Shown in pieces: positions 1 to 8,493 of a stretch of 40,444 nucleotides of DNA. Position numbers and translations under genes: made by a program. Source of the DNA: Fuerstiella sp. (GTDB lineage Bacteria; Planctomycetota; Planctomycetia; Planctomycetales; Planctomycetaceae); NCBI GenBank assembly GCA_014238335.1, contig JABABI010000008.1:93934-134377 (forward strand). The letters run 5' to 3'. Each line of letters starts with the position of its first letter. Position 1 is the stretch's first letter. Under the pieces are notes generated by a model that was not told the DNA's origin, did no database searches, and saw only the letters and a list, made by a program, of their open reading frames with translations.

Positions 1-74
1 ACCAACGGGAACGCACCATCGTCGGCCAAGCGCCCGTTCAAATCGGCCTGCAGGCCGTCCCGCACAGGAATTGA
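1..74 (+). CDS. C-terminal tail of an upstream gene (partial)
   Basis: The third forward frame is open from the window edge to a TGA at 72-74, giving about 23 residues that end in a hydrophobic and basic tail (...QIGLQAVPHRN). The stop lies only four bases before the ExbB-type start at 79, and the sequence between them contains AGGAATT, which may serve as ribosome binding site for the next gene. The tight spacing suggests that this is the last part of an upstream operon member, but the fragment is too short to identify and the frame choice is uncertain. Confidence 0.35.
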   Translation, partial: QRERTIVGQAPVQIGLQAVPHRN

Positions 75-78
75 ACGA

Positions 79-1182
79 ATGAAATTTTCTTACACATCCG
101 CAAACAAACTGCTGACCGCAGGTACCGCCCTGTTGCTGTCCCCTGCGGTGGCACTGGCGCAGGAAGGCCAGGCAGCAGACAGCCCGGCCGGGCCGCCAAT
201 GCCCAGTCTGTGGGATCTGGCGATTCAGGGCGGCTGGTTCATGATTCCCATCGGCGTCGCGTCAATCGTGACCATGGCGTTCACGATGGAACGTCTGGTC
301 GGATTGCGGCGTGGGCGAAATCTTCCCGAAAATCTGATTCATAAACTCCGAGAACTCATGTTCGATTCCGGCATGGACCCTCGCCGACTGTGGGAGGCCT
401 GTGAGGAGCACAAATCTCCACTGGCGAATGTTGTCAAGGCCGCCGTACTGAAGACGGGGCGGCCTCACGCCGAACTGGAAAAGTCCGTCGAAGATGCAGT
501 AGGGCGTGAAACAGCCGCCATGACTCGAAACATGCGACCCATTAACGTTGTCGCCAGTATCGCTCCATTGCTCGGGCTGCTGGGCACCGTGCAGGGAATG
601 ATCATGGCGTTCATGGTCACCAGCACGACGTCTTCGACCGGCGCGGCCAAAGCACAGGAACTGGCCCACGGAATCTACACGGCGCTGGTGACAACATTTG
701 CCGGCCTGAGCGTGGCCGTTTTTTCTGTCGTCCTGGCGAACTTTCTGGAAGGCCGCATCGAACGGCTACTGCGACTGATGGAGGAAATTTTTCTGGATCT
801 CCTGCCACAGCTCGAACGTTACGAAGGTCGCCTTCGAATCGCCGAATCCACATCCGCCGAGGAACCCGGCATTCGCGTCAGGACGGTTCAGCACAACGGA
901 CTGCATCAGAACGGAAAATCTGACACACCCGAGCCACGACAGGCCGCTGAGACCAAAGACGCTCAACGAAAGAAGCCCAGACAAAGTCGGATGACACAGC
1001 CATCAAAACGCGCGACGGCCGGCACATTGCCGAGTGATGTTGCGACGGTCTCTGCTGAAACTCTGGCACCTCCCACAGGGACAGTCACGACCGCCGCCCG
1101 GGAAGCCTCAAAGACAGGATCTTTGCGAGCCAATTTTGATCGTGTGGAAACGGGGCCGTCGCCGGAAGGGAGCGGACAGTGA
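79..1182 (+). CDS. MotA/TolQ/ExbB proton channel family protein
   Basis: Inner-membrane proton channel subunit of the ExbB/TolQ family, 367 residues, expected to work with the ExbD/TolR-type protein encoded next. Residues 1-27 look like a signal peptide ending in AVALAQ. Three membrane segments follow at about 51-71, 154-179 and 198-222. The last two carry the family hallmarks: T170 in APLLGLLGTVQGM and T205/T206 in YTALVTTFAGL, corresponding to the polar residues that line the ExbB proton path. The cytoplasmic loop 75-150 is long, as in ExbB. Residues 255-367 form a basic, low-complexity tail that ordinary ExbB lacks. The stop overlaps the next start (GTGA, 1179-1182), so translation is probably coupled. 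ExbB versus TolQ cannot be decided by eye; there are no Tol-Pal genes here. Confidence 0.9.
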   Translation: MKFSYTSANKLLTAGTALLLSPAVALAQEGQAADSPAGPPMPSLWDLAIQGGWFMIPIGVASIVTMAFTMERLVGLRRGRNLPENLIHKLRELMFDSGMDPRRLWEACEEHKSPLANVVKAAVLKTGRPHAELEKSVEDAVGRETAAMTRNMRPINVVASIAPLLGLLGTVQGMIMAFMVTSTTSSTGAAKAQELAHGIYTALVTTFAGLSVAVFSVVLANFLEGRIERLLRLMEEIFLDLLPQLERYEGRLRIAESTSAEEPGIRVRTVQHNGLHQNGKSDTPEPRQAAETKDAQRKKPRQSRMTQPSKRATAGTLPSDVATVSAETLAPPTGTVTTAAREASKTGSLRANFDRVETGPSPEGSGQ

Positions 1183-1613
1183 AGTTCGAACTCAAAAAGA
1201 CCAGCGGAAAGCGGCGGGTCGACATGACTCCCATGATTGACTGTGTGTTTCAACTGTTACTGTTTTTTCTGGTGGCCAGCAACTTCCAGGAGCAGGCTCG
1301 CGTTTCCGGCGAAGGCGAACTGGGAGCCAGTCTGCCGTCTGTCGCTGCAGCCATGCCGATGGTGATGAAACCACGGGAAATGATTGTAAACGTCGATTCG
1401 ACGGGCGAATTCTATCTGGACGGAGAATTGCACACCGAAGAAGCCCTGACCAGTCGATTTCAGCGGGCTCAAACGGACAACCCGGGGAATAACTCGGTCG
1501 TCATTCGCGGTAACGAAGGCGCCGACTGGAAATTCGTCGCGCGAGTGATGAGCCTTTGTAATCAGTCAGAGATTCAGGACTATCGAGTCGCCGTGATTCC
1601 GGAAGACGGATAA
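1179..1613 (+). CDS. ExbD/TolR-type biopolymer transport protein
   Basis: Proton-motive-force coupling subunit, 144 residues, one N-terminal membrane helix (about 20-37) followed by a small periplasmic domain. The sequence DMTPMIDCVFQLLLFFLV matches the ExbD/TolR signature, and D21 corresponds to the membrane aspartate essential for proton use (D25 of E. coli ExbD). The GTG start at 1179 overlaps the stop of the channel gene by four bases and is preceded by GGAAGGGA at 1163-1170, a good ribosome binding site that decides the start. Its stop TAA shares one base with the ATG of the following gene at 1613. The overlaps imply that the three products are made together, probably as one complex. Confidence 0.9.
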   Translation: MKFELKKTSGKRRVDMTPMIDCVFQLLLFFLVASNFQEQARVSGEGELGASLPSVAAAMPMVMKPREMIVNVDSTGEFYLDGELHTEEALTSRFQRAQTDNPGNNSVVIRGNEGADWKFVARVMSLCNQSEIQDYRVAVIPEDG

Positions 1614-4600
1614 TGCAAAGCGTGTTACGGATGTCTGAAGCAGAGCTGGCGAAGCTCGAAGCCGGAATCGGTTTTCGAACTCTGCATGCGTTCGGCATCG
1701 CGGCGGCCACCTCCGTTCTGGCGCTGGCCGGCATGGCCCTAAAATATTCGCCGGGCGACGACGTGCCCCTCGGCGGCATGGACAACTTCACCGGGCAATG
1801 CACCCTGGCGGGAACTCTGGGGCTGTCAATGATCGTCGCGGCGTGGCTGGTGCGCAGCGTCATCATGAAGCGACTGCAGTGGGGCGTCCTGCTCAGCCTG
1901 CTGATTCACCTGATCCTCTGTGTCCTGCTGCAAACTGTTCAGGTGAACGTCCCCGTCGTGCTGGCCGCAGAAATCGGCACGGACAATGTCCCCCTGCAGG
2001 ATCTCACGATGCCGGATTACGGCGGCGCAGAATCACTGACGTCGCAGGAACAGCAGCAGTGGGAGCGACCGACTGACGTTGAAGTTCAGGAATCGGAACA
2101 GCAGCAACTGGATCGCCAGGACACGGAAATTGAAATCGATGCTCAGCCCGAGCAGCTGCAGCGTCAGGAACGCGTCGCCGCCGTCGACGTACCAATGCAG
2201 CAGCGGGAACAGGAACGGCTGCAGCAGGAGCAGAAGCTGGAGCTTCAGCGCCAGATGCAGCAGGCCGAAGCAGACGCTCCCGAGCCGCTGGAAAGTCCTC
2301 AGGTTACAACACAGCAGCCCCTACAGCCCCAGCTGGAAGCTCGCCAGCAGAACAGAATCGAGGCCAACCCTCAAAACAGTCAGCGTCGCATGGAAACCGT
2401 GGAACGCCGGAACAATCCAACCGTCAGCCAGTCAACCGTTGCGCTCCGTACTGAGGTGCGTCCCACAGACATGCTCAGAACAGAAGTGACGCCCACGGAA
2501 CGTGCCATGGCAGAAGCTGCGATCGCCGAATCCGCGGCAGAAAGCATCGACGTAGCCGCAGCATCTGACGCTCAGCAGGTGACTGCGGATGCTCAGACGA
2601 TGAATATCGGGCGACAATCTCAGACCGACCTGCTGTCCAGTCAGCGTCCGGACAACAGTGCTCCGGAATCGTCTACTGAAATGCAGATCGAAAACCTGAA
2701 CCCGGCACGTGCGACCTCTGCAGACGTCGCCGCACTGGACGCTGCACCTTCCAGTGGTGGAGCAACCTCCCTGCAGAGAAGTGAAACCTCTGCAGGGCGG
2801 AGCACCTCTGCCGCCGATACCTCCGCACAGGCGGTCAACATTGCGACGGCAGCGGGGTCCGGGTCTCCGGAGCTGACCGCTGTGGCAACCACATCCAATG
2901 TGGCGCGAGGGCGTTCGTCTGTTCCAACAGGCAGCGCGGGCGCCGGAGGCGCTCCATCGATGCGATCGTCTGCCAGCGGGGTCACGGCACTGCAGTCGGG
3001 CTCGATCGGGCAGGGTCGCGGCACGGGCCCGCGCCTCGGCCAGTCTGTGGCCACTGCGTCCCAGGGCGGAGGCGGCGGACAGCGCAGCACACGTCAGGGA
3101 CAGATCGGTGCTGTGGGAACTCAGGCGACACCGGTTCAGGTCTCCGGAGTGGCCGGTGGTTCAGGAGCAACTGGAAGAGTTCTTGCCTCAGGACCGGCTG
3201 CCTCTGCGTCCACCGTGGCACGCAATGCCGGCGGCCTGCCGGTGCGCGTCACTTCAGGGTCCGGGAACACGTCCTCAGCTCAGCCGCCCGGCACGCGCGG
3301 GCGCGGCATGTCGGTCGCCATGCGAACAGAAGGTCGCAGCGGCTTAAGCGGCAGATCAGCCAGTGCGAACGCGAATCTCGGTGGCGTTCTGGGCGGGCGT
3401 GGCACAGCCGGAGCGTCTGCGGGCCGAAGTGCAGCTGCTGCTTTCCTGCCACCAGGCACACTGGCAGCAGAAGAAATGGGAGCATTGGTGGTGGCTGGTC
3501 CCCAGGCACAGGGCGGCACTTCAGGAAGTCGTCGCGGCAGCGGGCCAACCAGCGGGCTTGACGGTCCGCGAGTCGCATCATTGGCTCGTCGTTCGTCCGG
3601 TCTGCCCGGCATGAGCCGCCGCGGGTCCAGCAGTATTGGCCGTACGCGCAGCAGCCTGCCAGGCGGAATCGGCACAGCCGGATTGCCATCGCGTGCTGTG
3701 TCAGGCGCGGGGACTCCGCGATTGGCATCTGAAAGCGACGTGGCTGGCATGATTCGTCGCACAATACCGGGGATAAGTGCCATTGCCACAGAACGCGTCA
3801 GTGCCGGGTTCTCGATGCGAACACCGGAAGCACGTGAGGAAGCGGTCCGCAAACTTGGCGGTAACGACATTTCGGAAGCGGCGGTGGAGCGGGGTCTGGA
3901 GTGGCTGGCAGCTCATCAGTACGCCGCCGGAAACTGGAGCATTCACGACATGAATTGTCGGGACCACGAGTGCACCGGGCGCGGCAGCTATCAGGCCGAC
4001 CCCGCGGCGACCGGGCTGGCGCTGCTGGCATTCCTGGGAGCGGGTCACACACACATGACGGGCAAGTATCAACCCGTAGTTGACCGTGGCCTGAGTTGGT
4101 TGACTGAACGCCAGACATCGGAAGGTGATCTGTTTGCTGCAGAATCTGAGTTTGCCGGTTTCTACAGCCACGGCATCGCCGCCATTGCCCTGTGTGAAGC
4201 CTTCGGAATGACAAAAGACCCGCAGCTTCGTGAACCTTCGCAGAGGGCAATCGATTACATCACGGCGTCACAACATCCAAAGTTCGGTGGCTGGCGTTAT
4301 CAGCCGCAGTTCGAATCGGATACCTCTGTCTCCGGCTGGCAGCTGATGGCACTCAAGAGCGGCGAGATGGCGGGTCTAAACATTCCGGATGCCGCGTACG
4401 CCGGAGTCAAAACGTGGCTCGACACCGTGGAAGACACTGAAAACGCCGGGCGTTTTTCATATCACCCGACAAAAGAAGTCACACAGTCCATGACGGCGGA
4501 AGGACTGCTGATGCGGCAGTACCTGGGTGCCCGTCGTGATAACGACGCCGTGCAGGCAGGTGCCAGCTATCTGCAGCAGCGACTGCCTCGTTCCGAATCC

Positions 4601-4867
4601 CGCGACGTGTATTACTGGTACTACGCCACACAGGTGATGTTTCACATGCAGGGTGAATACTGGGAAGTATGGAACGCGTCACTGCGCGACACTATGGTCG
4701 AATCGCAGGAAAAAGGTGGCCCGGTTCGTGGCAGCTGGAGTCCCGAACTGCCGACCAGAGACACATGGGGCCAATCCGGTGGCCGACACTACGTCACCTG
4801 TATGAACCTGCTGATGCTGGAAGTCTATTACCGCCACCTCCCACTCTACATCGAACTGGACAGGTAG
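1613..4867 (+). CDS. giant TonB-like membrane protein with C-terminal prenyltransferase/squalene-cyclase-like domain
   Basis: Protein of 1084 residues. Three predicted membrane helices lie near 22-44, 63-83 and 89-110; the positive RSVIMKR loop before the third predicts that everything after residue 112 is periplasmic. The third helix contains LLSLLIHLIL with S95 and H99, the same S-x3-H spacing as S16/H20 in the TonB anchor helix that contacts ExbB/ExbD. Residues 113-275 are Gln/Glu-rich. Residues 300-745 are Ser/Gly/Ala/Arg-rich and probably disordered. Residues about 755-1084 hold four or five helical repeats such as GLEWLAAHQ...GNW, GLSWLTERQ and AIDYITASQ...GGW, typical of prenyltransferase/squalene-oxidase-like alpha barrels. 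No DxDD cyclase motif was noticed, so enzymatic activity is doubtful. The domain calls are firm; the role as a TonB-like effector of the ExbB/ExbD motor is my inference. Confidence 0.85.
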   Translation: MQSVLRMSEAELAKLEAGIGFRTLHAFGIAAATSVLALAGMALKYSPGDDVPLGGMDNFTGQCTLAGTLGLSMIVAAWLVRSVIMKRLQWGVLLSLLIHLILCVLLQTVQVNVPVVLAAEIGTDNVPLQDLTMPDYGGAESLTSQEQQQWERPTDVEVQESEQQQLDRQDTEIEIDAQPEQLQRQERVAAVDVPMQQREQERLQQEQKLELQRQMQQAEADAPEPLESPQVTTQQPLQPQLEARQQNRIEANPQNSQRRMETVERRNNPTVSQSTVALRTEVRPTDMLRTEVTPTERAMAEAAIAESAAESIDVAAASDAQQVTADAQTMNIGRQSQTDLLSSQRPDNSAPESSTEMQIENLNPARATSADVAALDAAPSSGGATSLQRSETSAGRSTSAADTSAQAVNIATAAGSGSPELTAVATTSNVARGRSSVPTGSAGAGGAPSMRSSASGVTALQSGSIGQGRGTGPRLGQSVATASQGGGGGQRSTRQGQIGAVGTQATPVQVSGVAGGSGATGRVLASGPAASASTVARNAGGLPVRVTSGSGNTSSAQPPGTRGRGMSVAMRTEGRSGLSGRSASANANLGGVLGGRGTAGASAGRSAAAAFLPPGTLAAEEMGALVVAGPQAQGGTSGSRRGSGPTSGLDGPRVASLARRSSGLPGMSRRGSSSIGRTRSSLPGGIGTAGLPSRAVSGAGTPRLASESDVAGMIRRTIPGISAIATERVSAGFSMRTPEAREEAVRKLGGNDISEAAVERGLEWLAAHQYAAGNWSIHDMNCRDHECTGRGSYQADPAATGLALLAFLGAGHTHMTGKYQPVVDRGLSWLTERQTSEGDLFAAESEFAGFYSHGIAAIALCEAFGMTKDPQLREPSQRAIDYITASQHPKFGGWRYQPQFESDTSVSGWQLMALKSGEMAGLNIPDAAYAGVKTWLDTVEDTENAGRFSYHPTKEVTQSMTAEGLLMRQYLGARRDNDAVQAGASYLQQRLPRSESRDVYYWYYATQVMFHMQGEYWEVWNASLRDTMVESQEKGGPVRGSWSPELPTRDTWGQSGGRHYVTCMNLLMLEVYYRHLPLYIELDR

Positions 4868-4937
4868 CTGACCGACAGAAATCCGGATGTCACACGCGAA
4901 CCGACTGTCTGCGTTGACCGTCACTCCATGAGGAATT

Positions 4938-4961
4938 CTGGCACGCAACAATTTGTGCCAG
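4938..4961. repeat. perfect 7-bp inverted repeat in a convergent intergenic gap
   Basis: CTGGCAC (4938-4944) and GTGCCAG (4955-4961) are perfect inverted arms around a 10-base loop. The site lies between convergent genes, so it may stop transcription from either side, although no T-run follows. The right arm plus its flank read on the minus strand (GTGTGTCACTGGCA) resembles GTGTGCCACTGGC found at 10100 and 13599 with one mismatch, so this may be a diverged member of the same palindrome family. Confidence 0.4.
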
Positions 4962-4992
4962 TGACACACAGCAACACAGGGCAAACACGGTT

Positions 4993-5445
4993 CTAATCGC
5001 CTGGTCCAATGTCCAGCAGCATGGCTTCCAGCACCAGCGAAGATTCAGCGCGGTGAATATCGCTGAACAACTGCATCCAGTCACGCAGTTCGCAGCCCAG
5101 TTGATCGGCCACAGCGCCCCAGGACTTCTCATCGCGAATTCGATTTCGCAGTGACCTCAGGGCATAATCCAGATGCAGCGTCTTCAGATGCAGCCGCATG
5201 ACCTGACGGTTCCAGTTGGGGAATTCTTCCAGCACCTCCATCAGATAACCACCGCTGTCGGCATGCAGCTGGCGTTCTCGCGGCATAAGTTCGACAAGAG
5301 TGTCCAGCACAGCCAGCAGCCACTTTCGTGTGGATTCATCGGGAGTTTCTTCCAACAGATCCCGCACGTCCCCCAGGAGTAAGTATTGAAACTCGTTGCA
5401 CCGCGCGAGTGTGGCGATTTGTGAAACATGGAAGCATTCAGTCAT
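4993..5445 (-). CDS. hypothetical helical protein, 150 residues
   Basis: I do not recognise this protein. It is acidic (ends in LLDIGPGD), has no signal peptide or membrane segment, and looks mostly helical, with Leu-rich stretches such as KWLLAVLDTLVELMPRE and LRLRNRIRD-like basic/acidic heptads. It contains two Cys and several Trp. The start ATG at 5445 is preceded on the minus strand by AAAGGA with about seven bases of spacing, which supports a real gene. It is convergent with the giant TonB-like gene and is followed, upstream on its own strand, by a 500-base gap before the kinase gene, so it is probably transcribed alone. Cytosolic location is inferred from the lack of export signals. Confidence 0.7.
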   Translation of the reverse strand: MTECFHVSQIATLARCNEFQYLLLGDVRDLLEETPDESTRKWLLAVLDTLVELMPRERQLHADSGGYLMEVLEEFPNWNRQVMRLHLKTLHLDYALRSLRNRIRDEKSWGAVADQLGCELRDWMQLFSDIHRAESSLVLEAMLLDIGPGD

Positions 5446-5949
5446 TGGACATTCCTTTACAGCGACAGGAGATAGGGGGCTTCCACCACACGATGCAGCG
5501 GAGGGATCAGAACATGAACGGCTCTCTTGGGGATGGAGAAAGGAACAAACTCTTGAAAGGTAGTTCCCGAAGATAAGAAACCTGAGCCCGTCGTCAAGGG
5601 CAGAATCCGGCAGCGGGCGTGAAAGGCTGTTTACCCGCCTGCCACAGTTCGTTTTTTCCTTATGTTTTCACCACAAGAATTGCGAACTGCGCAGATTTTT
5701 ACTGGGGTTTCGCGTGGCGCCCCACAGATGTCAGAAATTACGGCGAATTGTGTTCACAGCCACCATTAGGGTCCGTGCATTTTGACGATCAGGGCCGTCT
5801 GCGACATGTCAAATCTCCGGACAATTAAGACGAAGGTTTGGCGCAGGCTGAGTGACAACAATTCCTACCGCTACTGCTGCCGCAGCGAAATCGACAGCAC
5901 GTGTCTACAACCGACGAACGGGAAACTACCCGCTAGTTTCACGGCGTGG
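5446..5949. other. intergenic region with no recognised gene
   Basis: These 504 bases separate two minus-strand genes. I find no frame with convincing protein similarity and no clear hairpin terminator. The part next to 5445 should contain the promoter and the ribosome binding site of the 150-residue protein; the part next to 5950 should contain the transcription end of the kinase gene. Confidence 0.5.
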
Positions 5950-6960
5950 TCAGATCAATTTGCGAATGACGGCGCGGCGGGCGCAGCCGGCGGCTCCGAT
6001 GAATCCTGCATTTCCGCCGAGTGCTGCGTAATCAATCGTGACTTTCTCAGCCAACACAGGAAAGGCACGGTTCCGAAATTCCTCCCTCACGCGTGACAGA
6101 AAGTCCCGGCCGATTCGTGTTTCGTGACGACCGAATGTCATCGCACCGCCCAGCAGAACCATCGTCGGATCGATCACATGTACAATCGATGTTGTGGCCG
6201 TGCCCAGACAACGAGCCATTTCCAGAATCAATTCGTTGGCCAGTTCGTCGCCCTTCTCAGCTTCTTCGGCCATCACCAACGGGGACAACGCTGTCACGTC
6301 ATCCATACGGTCGGAAACGGAAGACTGACGTCCATTCTCCATCGCCTCATGAAACCGTTCCATCAGCGCCGTCGCGCTGCAGTAGGCTTCCAGCGTGCCA
6401 TATTGCCCCGTTTTACAAAGGCGACCGCCATCCATTTCAATGATGGTGTGGCCCAGTTCTGAGCCGTGTGAATGTTCCCCCTGCACGATTGTGTCGTCGA
6501 CGATGAGTCCGCCGCCGAGTCCCGTGCCCAGAGTAAAGAAGACCAGGCTGTCAGCCTCACTGGCCGAACCGGCCCAGTACTCGCCGTAGGCCGCCGCGTT
6601 CGCATCATTCTGCAGAATGGTCGGCCGTCCAAGTACTTCTTCGACCTTCTGTCGCACCGGAAAGTCCTGCCAGCCCGGCAGATTGGGAGGATCCAGCAGC
6701 AGCCCGGCCGGAATGTCCATCGTGCCGGGAGTCGCAAGCCCCACCGCAGAAATTTGATCAATCGTCAGCGACGCCTGCTTTATCGCCTGCTGAGCTGCCT
6801 GAGCCATCTGCCGGACTCCGTGATCGGGGCCCTTCACAGCATCGGTGGGCACACTGGCCCGAGCAATGACTCTGCCGTCGTCGGCGACAATCCCCGCCTT
6901 GATGTTGGTGCCACCGACATCAACGCCCAGATAAAAAGGGGCCGTCTGAGATTCAGTCAT
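5950..6960 (-). CDS. ROK family sugar kinase (glucokinase-like)
   Basis: ATP-dependent sugar kinase of the ROK family, 336 residues, cytosolic, probably phosphorylating glucose or another hexose or aminosugar. Visible motifs are the phosphate-1 loop DVGGTNIKAG (14-23), the catalytic ND of QNDANAAAYGE (D119), the phosphate-2 loop LGTGLGGG (144-151) and the ROK signature around GHTIIEMDGG through E191. No N-terminal helix-turn-helix is present, so this is an enzyme and not a NagC-type repressor. In the zinc-binding signature, normally CxCGxxGCxE, only the first Cys (C182) remains; the other two positions are Thr (LCKTGQYGTLE). I chose ATG at 6960 because GGAAG lies seven bases upstream; a GTG at 6963 would add one residue. 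The gene stands alone with no sugar transporter nearby, so the substrate is open. Confidence 0.88.
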   Translation of the reverse strand: MTESQTAPFYLGVDVGGTNIKAGIVADDGRVIARASVPTDAVKGPDHGVRQMAQAAQQAIKQASLTIDQISAVGLATPGTMDIPAGLLLDPPNLPGWQDFPVRQKVEEVLGRPTILQNDANAAAYGEYWAGSASEADSLVFFTLGTGLGGGLIVDDTIVQGEHSHGSELGHTIIEMDGGRLCKTGQYGTLEAYCSATALMERFHEAMENGRQSSVSDRMDDVTALSPLVMAEEAEKGDELANELILEMARCLGTATTSIVHVIDPTMVLLGGAMTFGRHETRIGRDFLSRVREEFRNRAFPVLAEKVTIDYAALGGNAGFIGAAGCARRAVIRKLI

Positions 6961-6963
6961 CAC

Positions 6964-7333
6964 TGCACTTCCGTTTGCGTGTTGAAGACGACACGCGGCA
7001 TTTCTGTTCGTTTGGGTTCGCGGTTGCCGCTGAACCGGCAGAATAGTTGATTTGCCCGTCCAATTCAGCAGACACGGAAATTGATGCAGCAGACAACGTC
7101 GGATTCTGACGAATATACGGACTGTTCAGCTGACAGTCCCGTCTCCAGGACGGATCTTTTTACAGCAAATCGCCCATGCGCCAGTTAATCCCATCAGGAA
7201 CACGGGAAGCGGCCTATGTTTCAAAAAAGCAACAACACTAGCGCCATCGCCAACCGAGTTGATCTGCTGGCACGCAATAACTTGGCCACATCTGTGACTG
7301 CCCGGGCGAATCGTTGTTGTTCGACAGCCCCTG
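6964..7333. other. divergent intergenic region, probable promoter region
   Basis: This 370-base region separates the minus-strand kinase and the plus-strand PAP2 gene, so promoters for both should lie here. I could not assign -35/-10 boxes with confidence. A weak stem (CCGTC/GACGG near 7140-7155) followed by TTTTT is present but has no upstream plus-strand gene to terminate. No gene remnants were recognised. Confidence 0.4.
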
Positions 7334-8287
7334 ATGAACTTGTGCGAAAGCCTGCCGGGCATGTGGAATCGAGACCTGAAGCTGAAAGTGCTGCTGATCT
7401 CCGTCACCGGCTGCGCTGCGTTTGCCCTGTTGATTCGGCATCGCATCCGTTTGGACTTTTCCTCTGCGGGTACTGCGCTCGGCACGGTCGGCCTGCTGCT
7501 GCCGTTCGCCTTCAGTTTTGAAGGCCGAAATCTGCAACAGTTTTCGAATCTGCTGACCGGCTTTCTGTGCATGGTCGTGTTCAATCTGTTTCTGGCCATT
7601 CTGACGTACGCAGGAACTCCACTAAACGCGCCACTGACGGATTCACTGCTGATACAATACGACGCGGCTCTGGGAATCCACCTGCCGTCGATTGTGGACT
7701 GGTTTCAGCAGCACCCGACTCTGAACAGAACCTTTCATCTGATCTACTCTTCCGTGCTGCCGTCAACTCTGCTGGCTTTGATTGTGCTGGGACTGGATTC
7801 CGACGTCCGTCGCCTGCGTGAATTCGTGACGCACTACATGCTGGCAGGGCTCATCACTACGCTCATCTACTTTCTGATGCCTGCAGAGGCTCCGGCACAA
7901 GCGTTTGGCTACGGACAGACAGCAGCTCAGCTCAGCTTCATCGAACACTTCCACGCTCTGCGAGCCGGACAGTTTCCCCTGGTATCCATGAACAATCTGG
8001 AAGGTCTGGTCACCTTTCCGTCGTTCCACACAACGTGGGCGCTGTTGATTGCGTATTCGCTGCGACATTATCGACGTCTGTTCGTGCCAATGCTGCTGCT
8101 GAACGTGGGGGTCGCCATTTCCACCGTCACAACGGGCTGGCACTACGGCATCGACGTCATCGGCGGCCTGCTGGTCGCCGCGCTGGCCGTGTTGATCACA
8201 CGAATCTCATCGCGATGGCTGCACGCAGACGTGGCCCAGCCCCAGATTCCGTCTCTACGCGGCACAGTGCCGGCTGTGACCGAGTAG
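7334..8287 (+). CDS. PAP2 superfamily membrane phosphatase (Aur1/Ipt1-like)
   Basis: Polytopic membrane protein of 317 residues with about six hydrophobic segments (for example 18-34, 46-62, 72-92, 135-153, 167-182, 233-290). The two catalytic motifs of the phosphatidic-acid-phosphatase type 2 fold are present near the C-terminus: PSFH (229-232) and GWHYGID (H270, D274). PSFH instead of PSGH is the pattern of the inositol-phosphorylceramide-synthase-like (PAP2_3) branch. The likely reaction is hydrolysis or transfer of a phosphate head group on a lipid or undecaprenyl carrier, on the outer face of the inner membrane; the substrate cannot be read from sequence. The start at 7334 gives a short hydrophilic N-terminus; ATG at 7361 is an alternative. 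It is not in an obvious operon. Confidence 0.85.
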   Translation: MNLCESLPGMWNRDLKLKVLLISVTGCAAFALLIRHRIRLDFSSAGTALGTVGLLLPFAFSFEGRNLQQFSNLLTGFLCMVVFNLFLAILTYAGTPLNAPLTDSLLIQYDAALGIHLPSIVDWFQQHPTLNRTFHLIYSSVLPSTLLALIVLGLDSDVRRLREFVTHYMLAGLITTLIYFLMPAEAPAQAFGYGQTAAQLSFIEHFHALRAGQFPLVSMNNLEGLVTFPSFHTTWALLIAYSLRHYRRLFVPMLLLNVGVAISTVTTGWHYGIDVIGGLLVAALAVLITRISSRWLHADVAQPQIPSLRGTVPAVTE

Positions 8288-8493
8288 ACACGACATGTTC
8301 TCTGTTCAGAACGTGAAGTGAGTCCAGGGATTCCTGGAATACCGCGGCTCCTGTGGTTCTCTGGGCATGTTTCCGGCCACTTCCTGAAATTCGATATCGG
8401 TGGGCTACCGGTCAACGGGTTTGCTGGTAAAAATCAGCGTGGTCGAATTACCGCTCGGATCCTGTCTGTTGTCACCGAAGTCAAGTTTTCGTC

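Noticed and set aside
5619..6096. Short plus-strand open frames in the gap before and over the end of the ROK gene
   Set aside because: No ribosome binding sites, Cys/Arg-rich random composition, and overlap with the intact kinase gene.
7136..7170. Intrinsic terminator (CCGTC/GACGG stem plus TTTTT)
   Set aside because: The stem is only five base pairs, separated from the T-run by three bases, and there is no plus-strand gene upstream to terminate.
8288..8493. Glycine riboswitch upstream of gcvT
   Set aside because: No tandem aptamer pattern is visible; only a small 6-bp hairpin (8323-8338) is present.
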